Of a stretch of 64,000 bases of DNA, positions 43,870 to 52,070 are shown piece by piece. The number at the start of each line of letters is the position of its first letter. Positions within the stretch are counted from its first letter, which is position 1. The stretch is taken from assembly GCF_000236805.1 (NCBI RefSeq), contig NZ_AGFX01000041.1, positions 372,001-436,000 on the forward strand, read 5' to 3'. Position numbers and translations under genes: made by a program. The DNA is from Paenibacillus peoriae KCTC 3763 (GTDB taxonomy: Bacteria > Bacillota > Bacilli > Paenibacillales > Paenibacillaceae). Below the pieces are notes generated by a model. It searched no databases and had not been told where the DNA came from. It was given only the letters and a program-made list of their open reading frames with translations.

Positions 43870-45009
43870 ATGAGAGTGGCTAAAAAACGAGTGTTATTAT
43901 TATCGGAAGGTTTCGGTGCCGGACATACTCAGGCTGCATACGCGCTCTCAAGCAGCTTGCGGAAGCTTTCTCCGAATGTGCAGACCCGAGTGCTGGAGCT
44001 GGGGAGCTTTTTAAATCCAAGAATGGCCCCGCTCATTATTACAGCATACAAGAAGACTGTTGTATCGCAGCCTCGCCTAGTCGGATTGGTTTACCGTCAT
44101 CAGTACAAAAAATCATTAAACCGTCTTACAACGCTCGCTTTGCACCGTCTGTTCTACACGCAGACCCGAAACATTCTTCGGCAGCTCCGTCCCGATTTGG
44201 TGGTATGTACTCATCCTATCCCGAGTGCGGTGATTTCACGCTTAAAGCGCTTAGGCTTACATGTTCCGCTTTGTACTGTCATTACAGACTACGATGCACA
44301 TGGAACATGGATCAGTCCCGAGGTTGATCGGTACTTTGTATCTACGCCTGAAGTCATGCGCAAGCTGCGAGCACGTGGAGTATCCGTGTCGAAAATCCAG
44401 GTGACCGGTATCCCGGTTCATCCAAATTTTTGGGAACATCCGGGGCACGATGAAATTCGGGAACAATTTGGCCTTAAGCCCATTCCGACCGTACTTGTTA
44501 TGGGCGGCGGCTGGGGACTTATGAACGACGAAGTCATTCATCGCTCGCTTACTGAGTGGAGAGAAAACATTCAATTTATTTTTTGTCTGGGTCACAATGA
44601 TAAAATGCGTCGTAAAATGCAGCTGGACCCCCGTTTCAACCATCCGAATATTCATATTTTCGGATTCACACGGGAAATCGACAAATTAATGGAGGTATCG
44701 AATCTTCTTATTACCAAACCCGGCGGAATGACATGTACCGAGGGGTTAGCCAAAGGGATTCCGATGCTGTTTCACAAACCTCTTCCCGGACAGGAGGAGG
44801 AAAATTGTCAATACTTTACGGCTCAAGGCTTCGGAGAACCGATTACTTCGCTGGATGTTGTCGTAAAATGGATGAACCGATTACAACACGATTTTCCGGA
44901 AATCGTTCGCAAGCGACAAGAGCACGTCCATAATGTAGCGCGATACTATCCTCTTCAGAGCGCACAGAGTATTTTGGATATACTGGAACCAAACGGGGTG
45001 CTTTCCTAA
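43870..45009 (+). CDS. UgtP/MGDG-synthase-like glycosyltransferase (GT28)
   Basis: A 379-residue GT-B glycosyltransferase related to processive diacylglycerol glucosyltransferases (UgtP/YpfP) and plant MGDG synthases. The N-terminal domain has VLLLSEGFGAGHTQAAYALS and CTVITDYDAHGTWISPEVD; the C-terminal sugar-nucleotide site has LLITKPGGMTCTEGLAKGIP and KPLPGQEEENCQYF. The likely product is glucosyl-diacylglycerol, the lipoteichoic acid anchor, if it is a true UgtP; another lipid acceptor is possible. The start at MRVAKKR was chosen because AGGA lies nine bases upstream; an ATG at 43837 has no site. It is downstream of the PAP2 phosphatase gene in the same unit and ends at a terminator that overlaps the stop codon. 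Confidence 0.82.
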   Translation: MRVAKKRVLLLSEGFGAGHTQAAYALSSSLRKLSPNVQTRVLELGSFLNPRMAPLIITAYKKTVVSQPRLVGLVYRHQYKKSLNRLTTLALHRLFYTQTRNILRQLRPDLVVCTHPIPSAVISRLKRLGLHVPLCTVITDYDAHGTWISPEVDRYFVSTPEVMRKLRARGVSVSKIQVTGIPVHPNFWEHPGHDEIREQFGLKPIPTVLVMGGGWGLMNDEVIHRSLTEWRENIQFIFCLGHNDKMRRKMQLDPRFNHPNIHIFGFTREIDKLMEVSNLLITKPGGMTCTEGLAKGIPMLFHKPLPGQEEENCQYFTAQGFGEPITSLDVVVKWMNRLQHDFPEIVRKRQEHVHNVARYYPLQSAQSILDILEPNGVLS

Positions 45010-45033
45010 AAAGGAAGCACCCCGCTTTATTTT
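44994..45033 (+). terminator. Terminator overlapping the end of the glycosyltransferase gene
   Basis: CGGGGTGCTTTCCT and AGGAAGCACCCCG pair with one bulge; the stop codon lies in the loop. CTTTATTTT follows. It separates this unit from the convergent trmB. Confidence 0.75.
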
Positions 45034-45054
45034 AACAGCTATATCGCTATCGCT

Positions 45055-45768
45055 TTACTTTCCGTACTTTTCAAGACGCATTTTTTCGTATTCTTCCAAA
45101 GCGTCTTTGCCAATCAGCACCTCGACACGATGGATATTCATACCTTTGCCCATAAATTTTTGTTCATATTCCGTCATGACATGCTCCTCGTTAATTCCCT
45201 CACGATGAAGGTTCAACGAAATATTCGTCATTTGCAGACCGCTGTCGGCAAATGAATTCAAGGAAAACTCAAACAGTGTCTCCGAATCCGTCTTAAGGTG
45301 AATTTGCCCTTTGCTGTTCAAAAGCTGACGGTACTTGTCCAAAAAGCGCGGATGCGTCAAACGACGGCGCGCGTGCTTGGTTTTAGGCCAGGGATCGCTA
45401 AAATTCAGATAAATGCGTTCAATTTCTCCAGGCTCAAAAACATTCTCAATCTGTTCAATGTTTGCCAGTGCCAATTTGATATTGGGTGGTGTACCGATCT
45501 CTGTACCGCTCCAGGCCAGACGAGACTTTTCTGTTGCACGTCGTACCAGTTCATCATACATATCAAAGCCAATGTAGTTGACGTCGGGATTTCGGAAGCT
45601 CATTTGGCTAATAAACTGTCCTTTGCCCATGCCAAATTCCACATGAATCGGACGATCGTTACCGAAAAGCTGCTGCCACTTTCCTTTATACTGCGCTGGC
45701 TCTAGGATAACCAGATCCTGTTGTTCTTCCAAGCTTTCCCTTATTCCTTTTCTTCCGCGTAAACGCAT
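45055..45768 (-). CDS. trmB: tRNA (guanine46-N7)-methyltransferase
   Basis: A 237-residue SAM-dependent methyltransferase that makes m7G46 in the tRNA variable loop. The SAM motif HVEFGMGKGQFISQMS is near residue 43, and the family signature YLNFSDPWPKTKHARRRL near 120 includes the catalytic Asp. GGAGG lies six bases before the ATG. It corresponds to YtmQ of Bacillus subtilis. Single gene, convergent with the UgtP-like gene. Confidence 0.95.
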   Translation of the reverse strand: MRLRGRKGIRESLEEQQDLVILEPAQYKGKWQQLFGNDRPIHVEFGMGKGQFISQMSFRNPDVNYIGFDMYDELVRRATEKSRLAWSGTEIGTPPNIKLALANIEQIENVFEPGEIERIYLNFSDPWPKTKHARRRLTHPRFLDKYRQLLNSKGQIHLKTDSETLFEFSLNSFADSGLQMTNISLNLHREGINEEHVMTEYEQKFMGKGMNIHRVEVLIGKDALEEYEKMRLEKYGK

Positions 45769-45872
45769 GTTACTCCTCCATATACTCTGTTATCAAGGAA
45801 AAAGGAATTCCACCCCCGCTTGAAGATACGGAAATGAAATTCCTTTTTCAATATATTTGGATTGGGGTCCAA

Positions 45873-46070
45873 CTAATTTAATTGTTCATAGTCTACCGCA
45901 TCAGCAGGTGAAAAATCAATTGTCTTTTGGCAAGCCGCTCTGATTTTCTGACGTGCGGCCGTTCCAATCTGACGATCCTGCCCAAAACGGACACCAGTCA
46001 GCGCCAACGCCTCATCAAAGGTTAGCTCAACAGTAACTTTATTCATACGTGTTTTATCCTGTGTATTCAT
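45873..46070 (-). CDS. Small conserved-looking hypothetical protein
   Basis: A 65-residue protein, MNTQDKTRMNKVTVELTFDE ... AARQKIRAACQKTIDFS, with an N-terminal strand pattern and a C-terminal helix; no family recognised. GAGGTG seven bases before the ATG is a good ribosome binding site. It reads out of a 309-base gap toward trmB with a 104-base gap between them. Its codon use looks ordinary. A real gene is likely because of the ribosome binding site, but the function is unknown. Confidence 0.6.
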   Translation of the reverse strand: MNTQDKTRMNKVTVELTFDEALALTGVRFGQDRQIGTAARQKIRAACQKTIDFSPADAVDYEQLN

Positions 46071-46379
46071 AAAAAATCACCTCACGGGTTATTTAGTAAT
46101 GGAACCGACGTGCACTTCCCCTAAAGCAGGCGATAGAAACAGCATAGCTACACTCCTGATAAATGGAGCATTCGGCAATGGAAACTCTCATTTTCAGGAT
46201 CGAAATCAGTCCTTATGTCGTATGTCTGGTACCGCTTACAATATAACATATCGTGTAATCTTTTTCAATCCTGAATCCAGTAAAATCCGCACTTATTATC
46301 GCCCTTTTCTGTCAAGTGATTCCCAATTAAGACTGATTTTTGTTACAATAAGGTGATCGTAAAAAAAAGGAGTCCACCC
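46071..46379. other. Gene-free stretch upstream of mnmL
   Basis: 309 bases between two divergent genes. It should hold both promoters; a TACAAT hexamer near 46344 may be the -10 for mnmL but its -35 is poor. I saw no repeat, hairpin or RNA gene. Confidence 0.4.
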
Positions 46380-47333
46380 ATGAAAACAGATTTGTTGCCT
46401 GCTCCTCTCCTATGGGGAGATAAACGGTTCCATACTTGGAATTACGAAATGCGCGAGCAATTTGAAAATAAAGTGTTCAAAGTTATGCTGGATGCGGGTT
46501 TTACTTGCCCAAATCGCGATGGTTCTATTGCCAAAGGAGGCTGCACTTTTTGCAGCGCACGCGGGTCAGGTGATTTTGCCGGACGCCGCCGTGATGATCT
46601 GGTCACCCAGTTCAATACGATTCGGGATCGTCAGCATTTAAAATGGCCAAACGCCAAATATATTGGCTATTTCCAAGCCTATACCAATACGTATGCTCCG
46701 GTTGAAGAGCTGCGGGAATATTTTGAGGTTATTCTGGAGCAGCCGGGGGTTGTGGGTCTGTCCATCGCTACTCGCCCTGATTGCTTGCCTGACGATGTGG
46801 TAGACTATCTTGCCGAGTTGAATGAGCGCACGTACCTGTGGATTGAAATGGGACTGCAAACCGTCCATGAATCCACCTCAGAACTGATTAACCGTGCTCA
46901 TGACACTCAATGCTATCTGGATGCGGTGGAAAAGCTGCGCAAGCGCAATATTCGCGTGTGTGCCCACATCATTTACGGTCTTCCGCAGGAGACACATGAA
47001 ATGATGCTCGATACGGGACGCGCAGTAGCAGCTATGGACGTGCAAGGCATTAAAATTCATTTGCTGCATCTCATGCGCAAAACGCCGATGGTCAAGCAGT
47101 ATGAAGCAGGCTTGTTACGCTTCCTGGAAAGGGACGAATACGTTAAGCTGATCGTCGATACCCTGGAATTTTTGCCACCCGAGATGATCGTTCATCGGCT
47201 GACTGGAGACGCTCCCCGCGATTTGCTGATGGGACCCATGTGGTCGCTCAAGAAATGGGAAGTGCTTAACGCCATTGATGATGAGCTAAAATCACGTGAA
47301 ACGTGGCAGGGCAAATACTGGAGGCAGCCTTAA
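46380..47333 (+). CDS. mnmL: Radical SAM enzyme of tRNA wobble modification (YtqA/MnmL)
   Basis: A 317-residue radical SAM protein of the YtqA (YhcC-like, TIGR01212) family. The iron-sulfur cysteines are in CPNRDGSIAKGGCTFCSARG (CxnCxxC, about residues 42-61). GYFQAYTNTYAPVEELREYF and GLSIATRPDCLPDDVVDYLA follow the family pattern. YtqA has been reported in Bacillus subtilis to act in an alternative route to mnm5s2U34 in tRNA and renamed MnmL. AAAGGAG seven bases upstream fixes the ATG. The gene is followed, without a gap, by mnmM, the methyltransferase of the same pathway. Confidence 0.85.
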   Translation: MKTDLLPAPLLWGDKRFHTWNYEMREQFENKVFKVMLDAGFTCPNRDGSIAKGGCTFCSARGSGDFAGRRRDDLVTQFNTIRDRQHLKWPNAKYIGYFQAYTNTYAPVEELREYFEVILEQPGVVGLSIATRPDCLPDDVVDYLAELNERTYLWIEMGLQTVHESTSELINRAHDTQCYLDAVEKLRKRNIRVCAHIIYGLPQETHEMMLDTGRAVAAMDVQGIKIHLLHLMRKTPMVKQYEAGLLRFLERDEYVKLIVDTLEFLPPEMIVHRLTGDAPRDLLMGPMWSLKKWEVLNAIDDELKSRETWQGKYWRQP

Positions 47334-47915
47334 ATGGGATTTCTGTCCGTCTTGAGCTATGCTCACCAATTGGTAGCTGCGCGCGTGCAGCCAGGCGATG
47401 CTGCTGTAGACGCCACCGTCGGCACAGGGGCAGATACACTGTTTCTGGCTAAGGCCGCTGGCAAACGGGGCCATGTCTACGGCTTTGATATTCAGCAGGA
47501 GGCATTGCAGCTCGCCCGGCGTCGGCTGGAAGAAAACACCTCTTCCCCATTGGCAGAGGTATCACTGCTGCTGCAGGGTCATGAGCAAATGAGGGAGGCC
47601 GTTCCCGACAACCTGCATGGCAAAGTCGCTGCAGTTATGTTTAATCTCGGCTACTTGCCGTCCGAAGGCGCCGATCCATCTGTCATCACGCATACGGACA
47701 GTACGCTTGCCGCGCTTGAAGCGGCCCTGCAACTGCTGCGACCACGCGGTATTCTGACCGCCGTATTATATCCAGGGCACGCTGGAGGCAATGAAGAAGC
47801 GGAGGCTGTCCTTCAATGGGCTTCTGCTCTCCCCGTCTCCATCGGCCAAAGTATTATTTACCGTCAATTACAACGAGACACCTCGCCATATTTGGTGGCG
47901 GTTGAAAAAAAATAG
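47334..47915 (+). CDS. mnmM: tRNA (nm5s2U34) methyltransferase (YtqB/MnmM)
   Basis: A 193-residue class I SAM methyltransferase that completes mnm5s2U34 by methylating the aminomethyl group. SAM motif: DAAVDATVGTGADTLFLAKA (about 22-41); also AAVMFNLGYLPSEGADPSVI and TAVLYPGHAGGNEEAEAV typical of YtqB. The ATG directly follows the mnmL stop (TAAATG), with GGAGG inside the end of mnmL nine bases upstream, so translation is coupled. The synteny with ytqA-ytqB of Bacillus subtilis supports both names. Confidence 0.87.
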   Translation: MGFLSVLSYAHQLVAARVQPGDAAVDATVGTGADTLFLAKAAGKRGHVYGFDIQQEALQLARRRLEENTSSPLAEVSLLLQGHEQMREAVPDNLHGKVAAVMFNLGYLPSEGADPSVITHTDSTLAALEAALQLLRPRGILTAVLYPGHAGGNEEAEAVLQWASALPVSIGQSIIYRQLQRDTSPYLVAVEKK

Positions 47916-47929
47916 CATACCGGCTTATC

Positions 47930-47963
47930 AAGCCAACTTATCCAGGTTATGTGCGGCTTTTTT
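47930..47963 (+). terminator. Terminator of mnmL-mnmM
   Basis: AAGCC-AAC pairs with GTT-GGCTT around ttatcca and short bulges, followed by TTTTTT. It lies 15 bases after the mnmM stop. Confidence 0.6.
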
Positions 47964-48048
47964 CCAGCCGCCTTACATATATCATTTTTGTGAGTCGTAA
48001 GGGTTATTCTGTTGTGCACTCATTACTCATTCATGGAGGAGAGAAATT

Positions 48049-49023
48049 ATGCTGAAGCCATACCCGCTGCAATTTCAACCTGAATTCAAAGAAAGAGTCT
48101 GGGGAGGACGAGCATTAGAGCAATTTGGTCTAACCCCACCAGAAGGACATATTGGCGAAGGATGGATGATTGCCGACCATCCGAATGGAACAACAACGGT
48201 CATCAATGGTGAACTGGCAGGCAAAGGGCTGGATGAAATCCGTGAAGCTTATGGACAGGAATGGCTTGGAGCCAAAGGAGTATCGGAAAAAGGTGGCCGC
48301 TTCCCGCTTCTGATTAAGCTGCTGGATTGCAATGATGATTTGTCCGTACAGGTACATCCGACAGATGATTATGAGGGACTTCCAGCCGGAGAGCTTGGAA
48401 AAACCGAAATGTGGTACGTGCTGGATGCCAAGCCGGATGCGAAAATCATTTATGGTCTGACAGAAGGTGTAACGCGCGAAAGTCTGCGTACAGCTCTTGA
48501 AAGCGGAGACATCCTCGGCAGCTTGCGTCAGGTTCCTGTTGAGGCAGGCGATACATTCTTCATTCCCGCCGGAACTGTACATGCGCTGTGCGCGGGTGTT
48601 GTCGTTGCTGAAATCCAGCAAAATTCAGATACGACCTATCGATTATATGACTACAACCGCCCCGGTTTGGATGGCAAGCCCCGTGAACTGCATATTGAGG
48701 ATTCCCTCAATGTGACCTCTTACGAAGGTGCAGGCGCAACAACGATGAAAACCGGGGGTTTACAGCCGGGTGAATGGCTCCAGCTTGCAGCCTGTGAGTA
48801 TTTTGTCGTAGAAAAGGGCATCGTAGATGGAAGCTGGTCGCTTTCCACAACGAAAGACAGCTTTACTATTCTTGTCATTTGCGAAGGCAGCGGCACCCTT
48901 ACCTGGGACGATAATGCTGCATCTCTTTCCTGTAAAGCTGGAGATTGCTTCCTGCTGCCTGCCAATCTGAACGGTTACACATTGACTGACAAAATGACCG
49001 TACTTAGATCTTATCTTCCTTAA
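48049..49023 (+). CDS. manA: Mannose-6-phosphate isomerase, class I
   Basis: A 324-residue zinc enzyme interconverting fructose-6-phosphate and mannose-6-phosphate, in two cupin-like halves. RVWGGRALEQFGL opens the fold, SVQVHPTDDY carries the metal histidine, LGKTEMWYVLDAKPDA the Glu, and GDTFFIPAGTVHALCAGVVV the second His. GGAGG lies nine bases upstream of the ATG. It is followed 25 bases later by the lysophospholipase-like gene. A sugar or surface-polysaccharide role is possible, but no other mannose genes are nearby. Confidence 0.93.
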   Translation: MLKPYPLQFQPEFKERVWGGRALEQFGLTPPEGHIGEGWMIADHPNGTTTVINGELAGKGLDEIREAYGQEWLGAKGVSEKGGRFPLLIKLLDCNDDLSVQVHPTDDYEGLPAGELGKTEMWYVLDAKPDAKIIYGLTEGVTRESLRTALESGDILGSLRQVPVEAGDTFFIPAGTVHALCAGVVVAEIQQNSDTTYRLYDYNRPGLDGKPRELHIEDSLNVTSYEGAGATTMKTGGLQPGEWLQLAACEYFVVEKGIVDGSWSLSTTKDSFTILVICEGSGTLTWDDNAASLSCKAGDCFLLPANLNGYTLTDKMTVLRSYLP

Positions 49024-49048
49024 AGCTTAAAGGATGTGATGTCTAATC

Positions 49049-50026
49049 ATGCGGGAATACACCTTCACCATCGTTGAAAACGACGGAGCCGAGCTTTTTG
49101 CCTACCGCTGGCTTCCCGATCAGCAGATACCCCTAAAGGGGATTGTACAAATTTCACATGGCATGTGTGAGAGGTCCTACCGCTATATCCGACTGGCCGA
49201 GAAGCTCACTGCTTCCGGCTACGGTGTGTATGCCAACGATCATATCGGTCACGGGCGTACAGCTGGTGATCTTGATAAGCTCGGTATGCCAGAAGCAAAT
49301 GCGTTTAATCGAATGGCAAACGGCATGCTGGGGCTAGGCGAAATTGTGGCTAAGGAGTTCCCAGATCAGCCTCGTTTTTTGATGGGTCACAGCATGGGGT
49401 CCTTTTTAACCCAAAAAATAATGTATGACGACAGACAGGAGTATCAGGGGTTTATTTTATCGGGAACGAACGGGCGGCGTGGTCTGTTGAAGCTCGGAGA
49501 GCAGGTTGCCCTGGTGCAAGCCAAGCTGCAAGGAATGGATCATCGCAGCATGCTGCTCAATGCGATGGTCTTTGGTGGTTTTAACCGTGCCTTTCGTCCG
49601 GTGCGTACAGCATTCGACTGGCTATCCCGTGATCCAGAGGAAGTAGATCAATTCGTACATGACCCATGGTGCGGAGCCATCTGTACGACAAGTTTTTTTC
49701 TTGATTTCTTCAGGCTGCTGCAGGAAATCCATTGGCCTTCCTCGCTGGAAAGCATTAACCCTAAACTGCCAGTCTACATATTTGCCGGAGATCGTGATCC
49801 GGTAGGATTGTTCGGTAAAGGTGTATTATCGCTGGTCGATATGTATCAAAGCCTGGAGCTTCAGGATGTGGAATATCGCCTCTACCCTGATGGTCGCCAT
49901 GAGATGCTGCATGAAACAAACCGCGATGAGGTCATGACTGACATTGTTGACTGGCTGGACCGTCATATTCACGCAGCAGCGACTCCCGTTTCTGTTTTGT
50001 CTGGAGGCACTGAAGCATCTTTATAA
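49049..50026 (+). CDS. Alpha/beta hydrolase, monoacylglycerol lipase/lysophospholipase-like
   Basis: A 325-residue hydrolase of the alpha/beta fold. The nucleophile elbow is FLMGHSMGSFLTQ (GxSxG, Ser at about residue 114), an oxyanion segment is QISHGMCERSYRY, the acid is in VYIFAGDRDPVG (Asp) and the base in YPDGRHEMLHE (His). The lid between elbow and acid is large, as in monoacylglycerol lipases. No signal peptide, so cytosolic. It follows manA by 25 bases in the same direction and ends at a terminator. Substrate unknown. Confidence 0.85.
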   Translation: MREYTFTIVENDGAELFAYRWLPDQQIPLKGIVQISHGMCERSYRYIRLAEKLTASGYGVYANDHIGHGRTAGDLDKLGMPEANAFNRMANGMLGLGEIVAKEFPDQPRFLMGHSMGSFLTQKIMYDDRQEYQGFILSGTNGRRGLLKLGEQVALVQAKLQGMDHRSMLLNAMVFGGFNRAFRPVRTAFDWLSRDPEEVDQFVHDPWCGAICTTSFFLDFFRLLQEIHWPSSLESINPKLPVYIFAGDRDPVGLFGKGVLSLVDMYQSLELQDVEYRLYPDGRHEMLHETNRDEVMTDIVDWLDRHIHAAATPVSVLSGGTEASL

Positions 50027-50040
50027 ATAGCTCATAACAA

Positions 50041-50090
50041 AAAGAAACCTTGAAAACCACGGTTAACGTGAGTTTAAAGGTTTCTTTTTT
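50041..50090. terminator. Bidirectional terminator after the hydrolase gene
   Basis: AAAGAAACCTT pairs with AAGGTTTCTTT across a 25-base loop, with TTTTTT on the right and an A-rich left flank. It serves the hydrolase gene and possibly the convergent DinB-like gene. Confidence 0.8.
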
Positions 50091-50111
50091 CAGTTCAGCT
50101 TATGTTGAAAA

Positions 50112-50642
50112 TCACCATGCATTCCGTTCTCTCAGGGAGGTGATATGAGCCGTATGATGCTTGCCGTGCCAGGCATAGATGCCGATGTTTCGTTCAAGCC
50201 GGATCGTCTGACCTGATTCAGGATGAATAAACGTTCGCTGCAGCTGATCTTCTCCTAATGATCGCAACACGGTCACCCAACGTTCATGCAGCCCTTCCAG
50301 CAATTGCAGCGAGGGTTCCAGTGGAAGTTCCCTGGCGTCTGGTATTTCGGCCCAACGTCCCTCATCGTATGGCTTGATTGTCGGTGTATCCTCCGTCAGC
50401 GCCAGTTTGAAACGAATATAGCTGTTCATATGGCTGTCTGCCAAATGATGAACTACCTGCCTTATCGTCCATCCCCCTTCACGATAAGGCGTATTAAGCT
50501 GCTGCTCATTCAATCCCTCTACCGCCTGACGAAGCTGTGAAGGCAGGTCAGCAATGTCGTGAATCCATGTCAAAAGCTGTTCTTCTGTAATCGTATCTGG
50601 AGCGACGAATAGCCCAATCGGGTAGCGCAAATCTTTGTCCAA
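50112..50642 (-). CDS. YfiT/BstA-type DinB-family metal-dependent protein
   Basis: A 176-residue four-helix protein of the DinB/YfiT family. The nickel/zinc-binding histidines are in [20 protein letters not shown] and in [16 protein letters not shown]. In Bacillus YfiT (BstA) is annotated as a putative bacillithiol S-transferase or metal-dependent hydrolase. The start at TTG ([12 protein letters not shown]) has AAGGGCGGG seven bases upstream and matches the expected N-terminus; the alternative ATG eight codons earlier lacks a site. Single gene, convergent with the hydrolase unit. Confidence 0.82.
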   Translation of the reverse strand: MDKDLRYPIGLFVAPDTITEEQLLTWIHDIADLPSQLRQAVEGLNEQQLNTPYREGGWTIRQVVHHLADSHMNSYIRFKLALTEDTPTIKPYDEGRWAEIPDARELPLEPSLQLLEGLHERWVTVLRSLGEDQLQRTFIHPESGQTIRLERNIGIYAWHGKHHTAHITSLRERNAW

Positions 50643-50710
50643 AACGGTTCCCGCCCTTCTCTGCATCTTAGTATCTATTAGGTCTGAGTCTTATGGTTTA
50701 ACTATGCAGG

Positions 50711-50740
50711 AAAAAAAGCAGACCCGCAAGAGCCTGCTTT
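50711..50740 (-). terminator. Terminator of odhAB
   Basis: AAAGCAG pairs with CTGCTTT (7 bp, 12-base loop) followed by seven T residues on the minus strand, about 38 bases after the odhB stop. Confidence 0.85.
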
Positions 50741-50778
50741 ATTCATACATATCACGCTTGGATATAACTGGATTTGTA

Positions 50779-52065
50779 TTATCCTTCCAGCAACAGGGAT
50801 TCTGGATCTTCCAGCAATTCTTTGACCGTTACCAGGAAGCGAACCGCTTCGCTGCCATCGATAATCCGGTGATCGTAAGACAAGGCGATGTACATCATCG
50901 GGCGATTTTCCATACGCTCCTCATCAATGGCAATCGGGCGAAGCTGAATTTTGTGCATTCCCAAAATACCTACTTGCGGCGTGTTCAATATTGGCGTAGA
51001 CAGCAGGGAACCAAAAATACCTCCATTGGTAATAGTAAAGGTTCCACCTTGCAAATCTGCCAGCGAAAGCGAGTTGGAGCGTGCCTTGCCAGCCAAATCT
51101 GCAATGCTTTTCTCTATTTCAGCAAAGCCGAGACGGTCAGCGTCCCGTACGACTGGCACGACCAAACCTTCCTTGGCCGATACAGCAATCCCGATATCAT
51201 AGTATTTTTTCAGTACAATATCATCGCCGTTAATTTCTGCATTCACGGTAGGGAATTGTTTGAGTGCACCAACCACTGCTTTCGTAAAGAATGACATAAA
51301 GCCCAGCCCTACATCATGCTTCTCCTTGAACTTATCTTTACGGCGTTTACGAACATCGAGAATGGCGGTCATATCCACTTCATTAAAAGTGGTAAGCATA
51401 GCGGCTGTTTGCTGTGCCTCAACAAGGCGCTTGGCAATCGTCGCTCTGCGACGAGACATCCGCTGGCGTTCTACAGGTTTACTATACTCCGTTTGAGTTG
51501 GAGACGCAGCCGCAGGCTTGTTGGTAGCGGGAGACGCAGGTGCAGTCGATGCCGCACGCGCAACCTCAGCGCTGTTCGTATGCGTTTTAACATCTCCCTG
51601 GAACACACGTCCAAGCGGATCTTTTCCCTGTACCTGCTCCAGATCAATGCCGCGTTCGCGCGCCAGCTTCCGGGCGGATGGAGATGCCGTCTGATTTCCC
51701 CCGTCACTATTGGACGAAATAGGCTGTACGGCCTTTTCCACTACTGCAGAAGCTGGTGTAGTCGCTACGGGCGGTGCCTCCGGCGCTTTGGTCGCTGCTG
51801 CTTCTCCGGCGCTGGCTGCTGCGTTACCACTGCCACTTCCGATCAAGCCAACAGCTTCACCGATGGACACGGTCTCTCCCTCTTGACGAAGGATCTTCTG
51901 GACGACTCCCGCTTCTTCTGCACTAATTTCCAGGTTGACCTTATCCGTTTCCAACTCCAGTAGAACATCCCCCTGTCCTACGGAATCCCCTTCCTTCACA
52001 AGCCATTTGGAAATTGTTCCTTCCGTGATGGATTCTCCCATTGCTGGCACTAAAATATCGCTCAC
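50779..52065 (-). CDS. odhB: 2-oxoglutarate dehydrogenase E2 (dihydrolipoyl succinyltransferase)
   Basis: A 428-residue E2, core of the 2-oxoglutarate dehydrogenase complex. The N-terminal lipoyl domain has the lipoylated Lys in [11 protein letters not shown] (about residue 43), followed by an Ala/Pro-rich linker, a peripheral subunit-binding domain ([20 protein letters not shown]) and the catalytic core ending with the active-site motif [19 protein letters not shown]. The GTG start has GGAGG 8 bases upstream. The gene follows odhA by five bases. Confidence 0.96.
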   Translation of the reverse strand: MSDILVPAMGESITEGTISKWLVKEGDSVGQGDVLLELETDKVNLEISAEEAGVVQKILRQEGETVSIGEAVGLIGSGSGNAAASAGEAAATKAPEAPPVATTPASAVVEKAVQPISSNSDGGNQTASPSARKLARERGIDLEQVQGKDPLGRVFQGDVKTHTNSAEVARAASTAPASPATNKPAAASPTQTEYSKPVERQRMSRRRATIAKRLVEAQQTAAMLTTFNEVDMTAILDVRKRRKDKFKEKHDVGLGFMSFFTKAVVGALKQFPTVNAEINGDDIVLKKYYDIGIAVSAKEGLVVPVVRDADRLGFAEIEKSIADLAGKARSNSLSLADLQGGTFTITNGGIFGSLLSTPILNTPQVGILGMHKIQLRPIAIDEERMENRPMMYIALSYDHRIIDGSEAVRFLVTVKELLEDPESLLLEG

Positions 52066-52070
52066 AGCCG

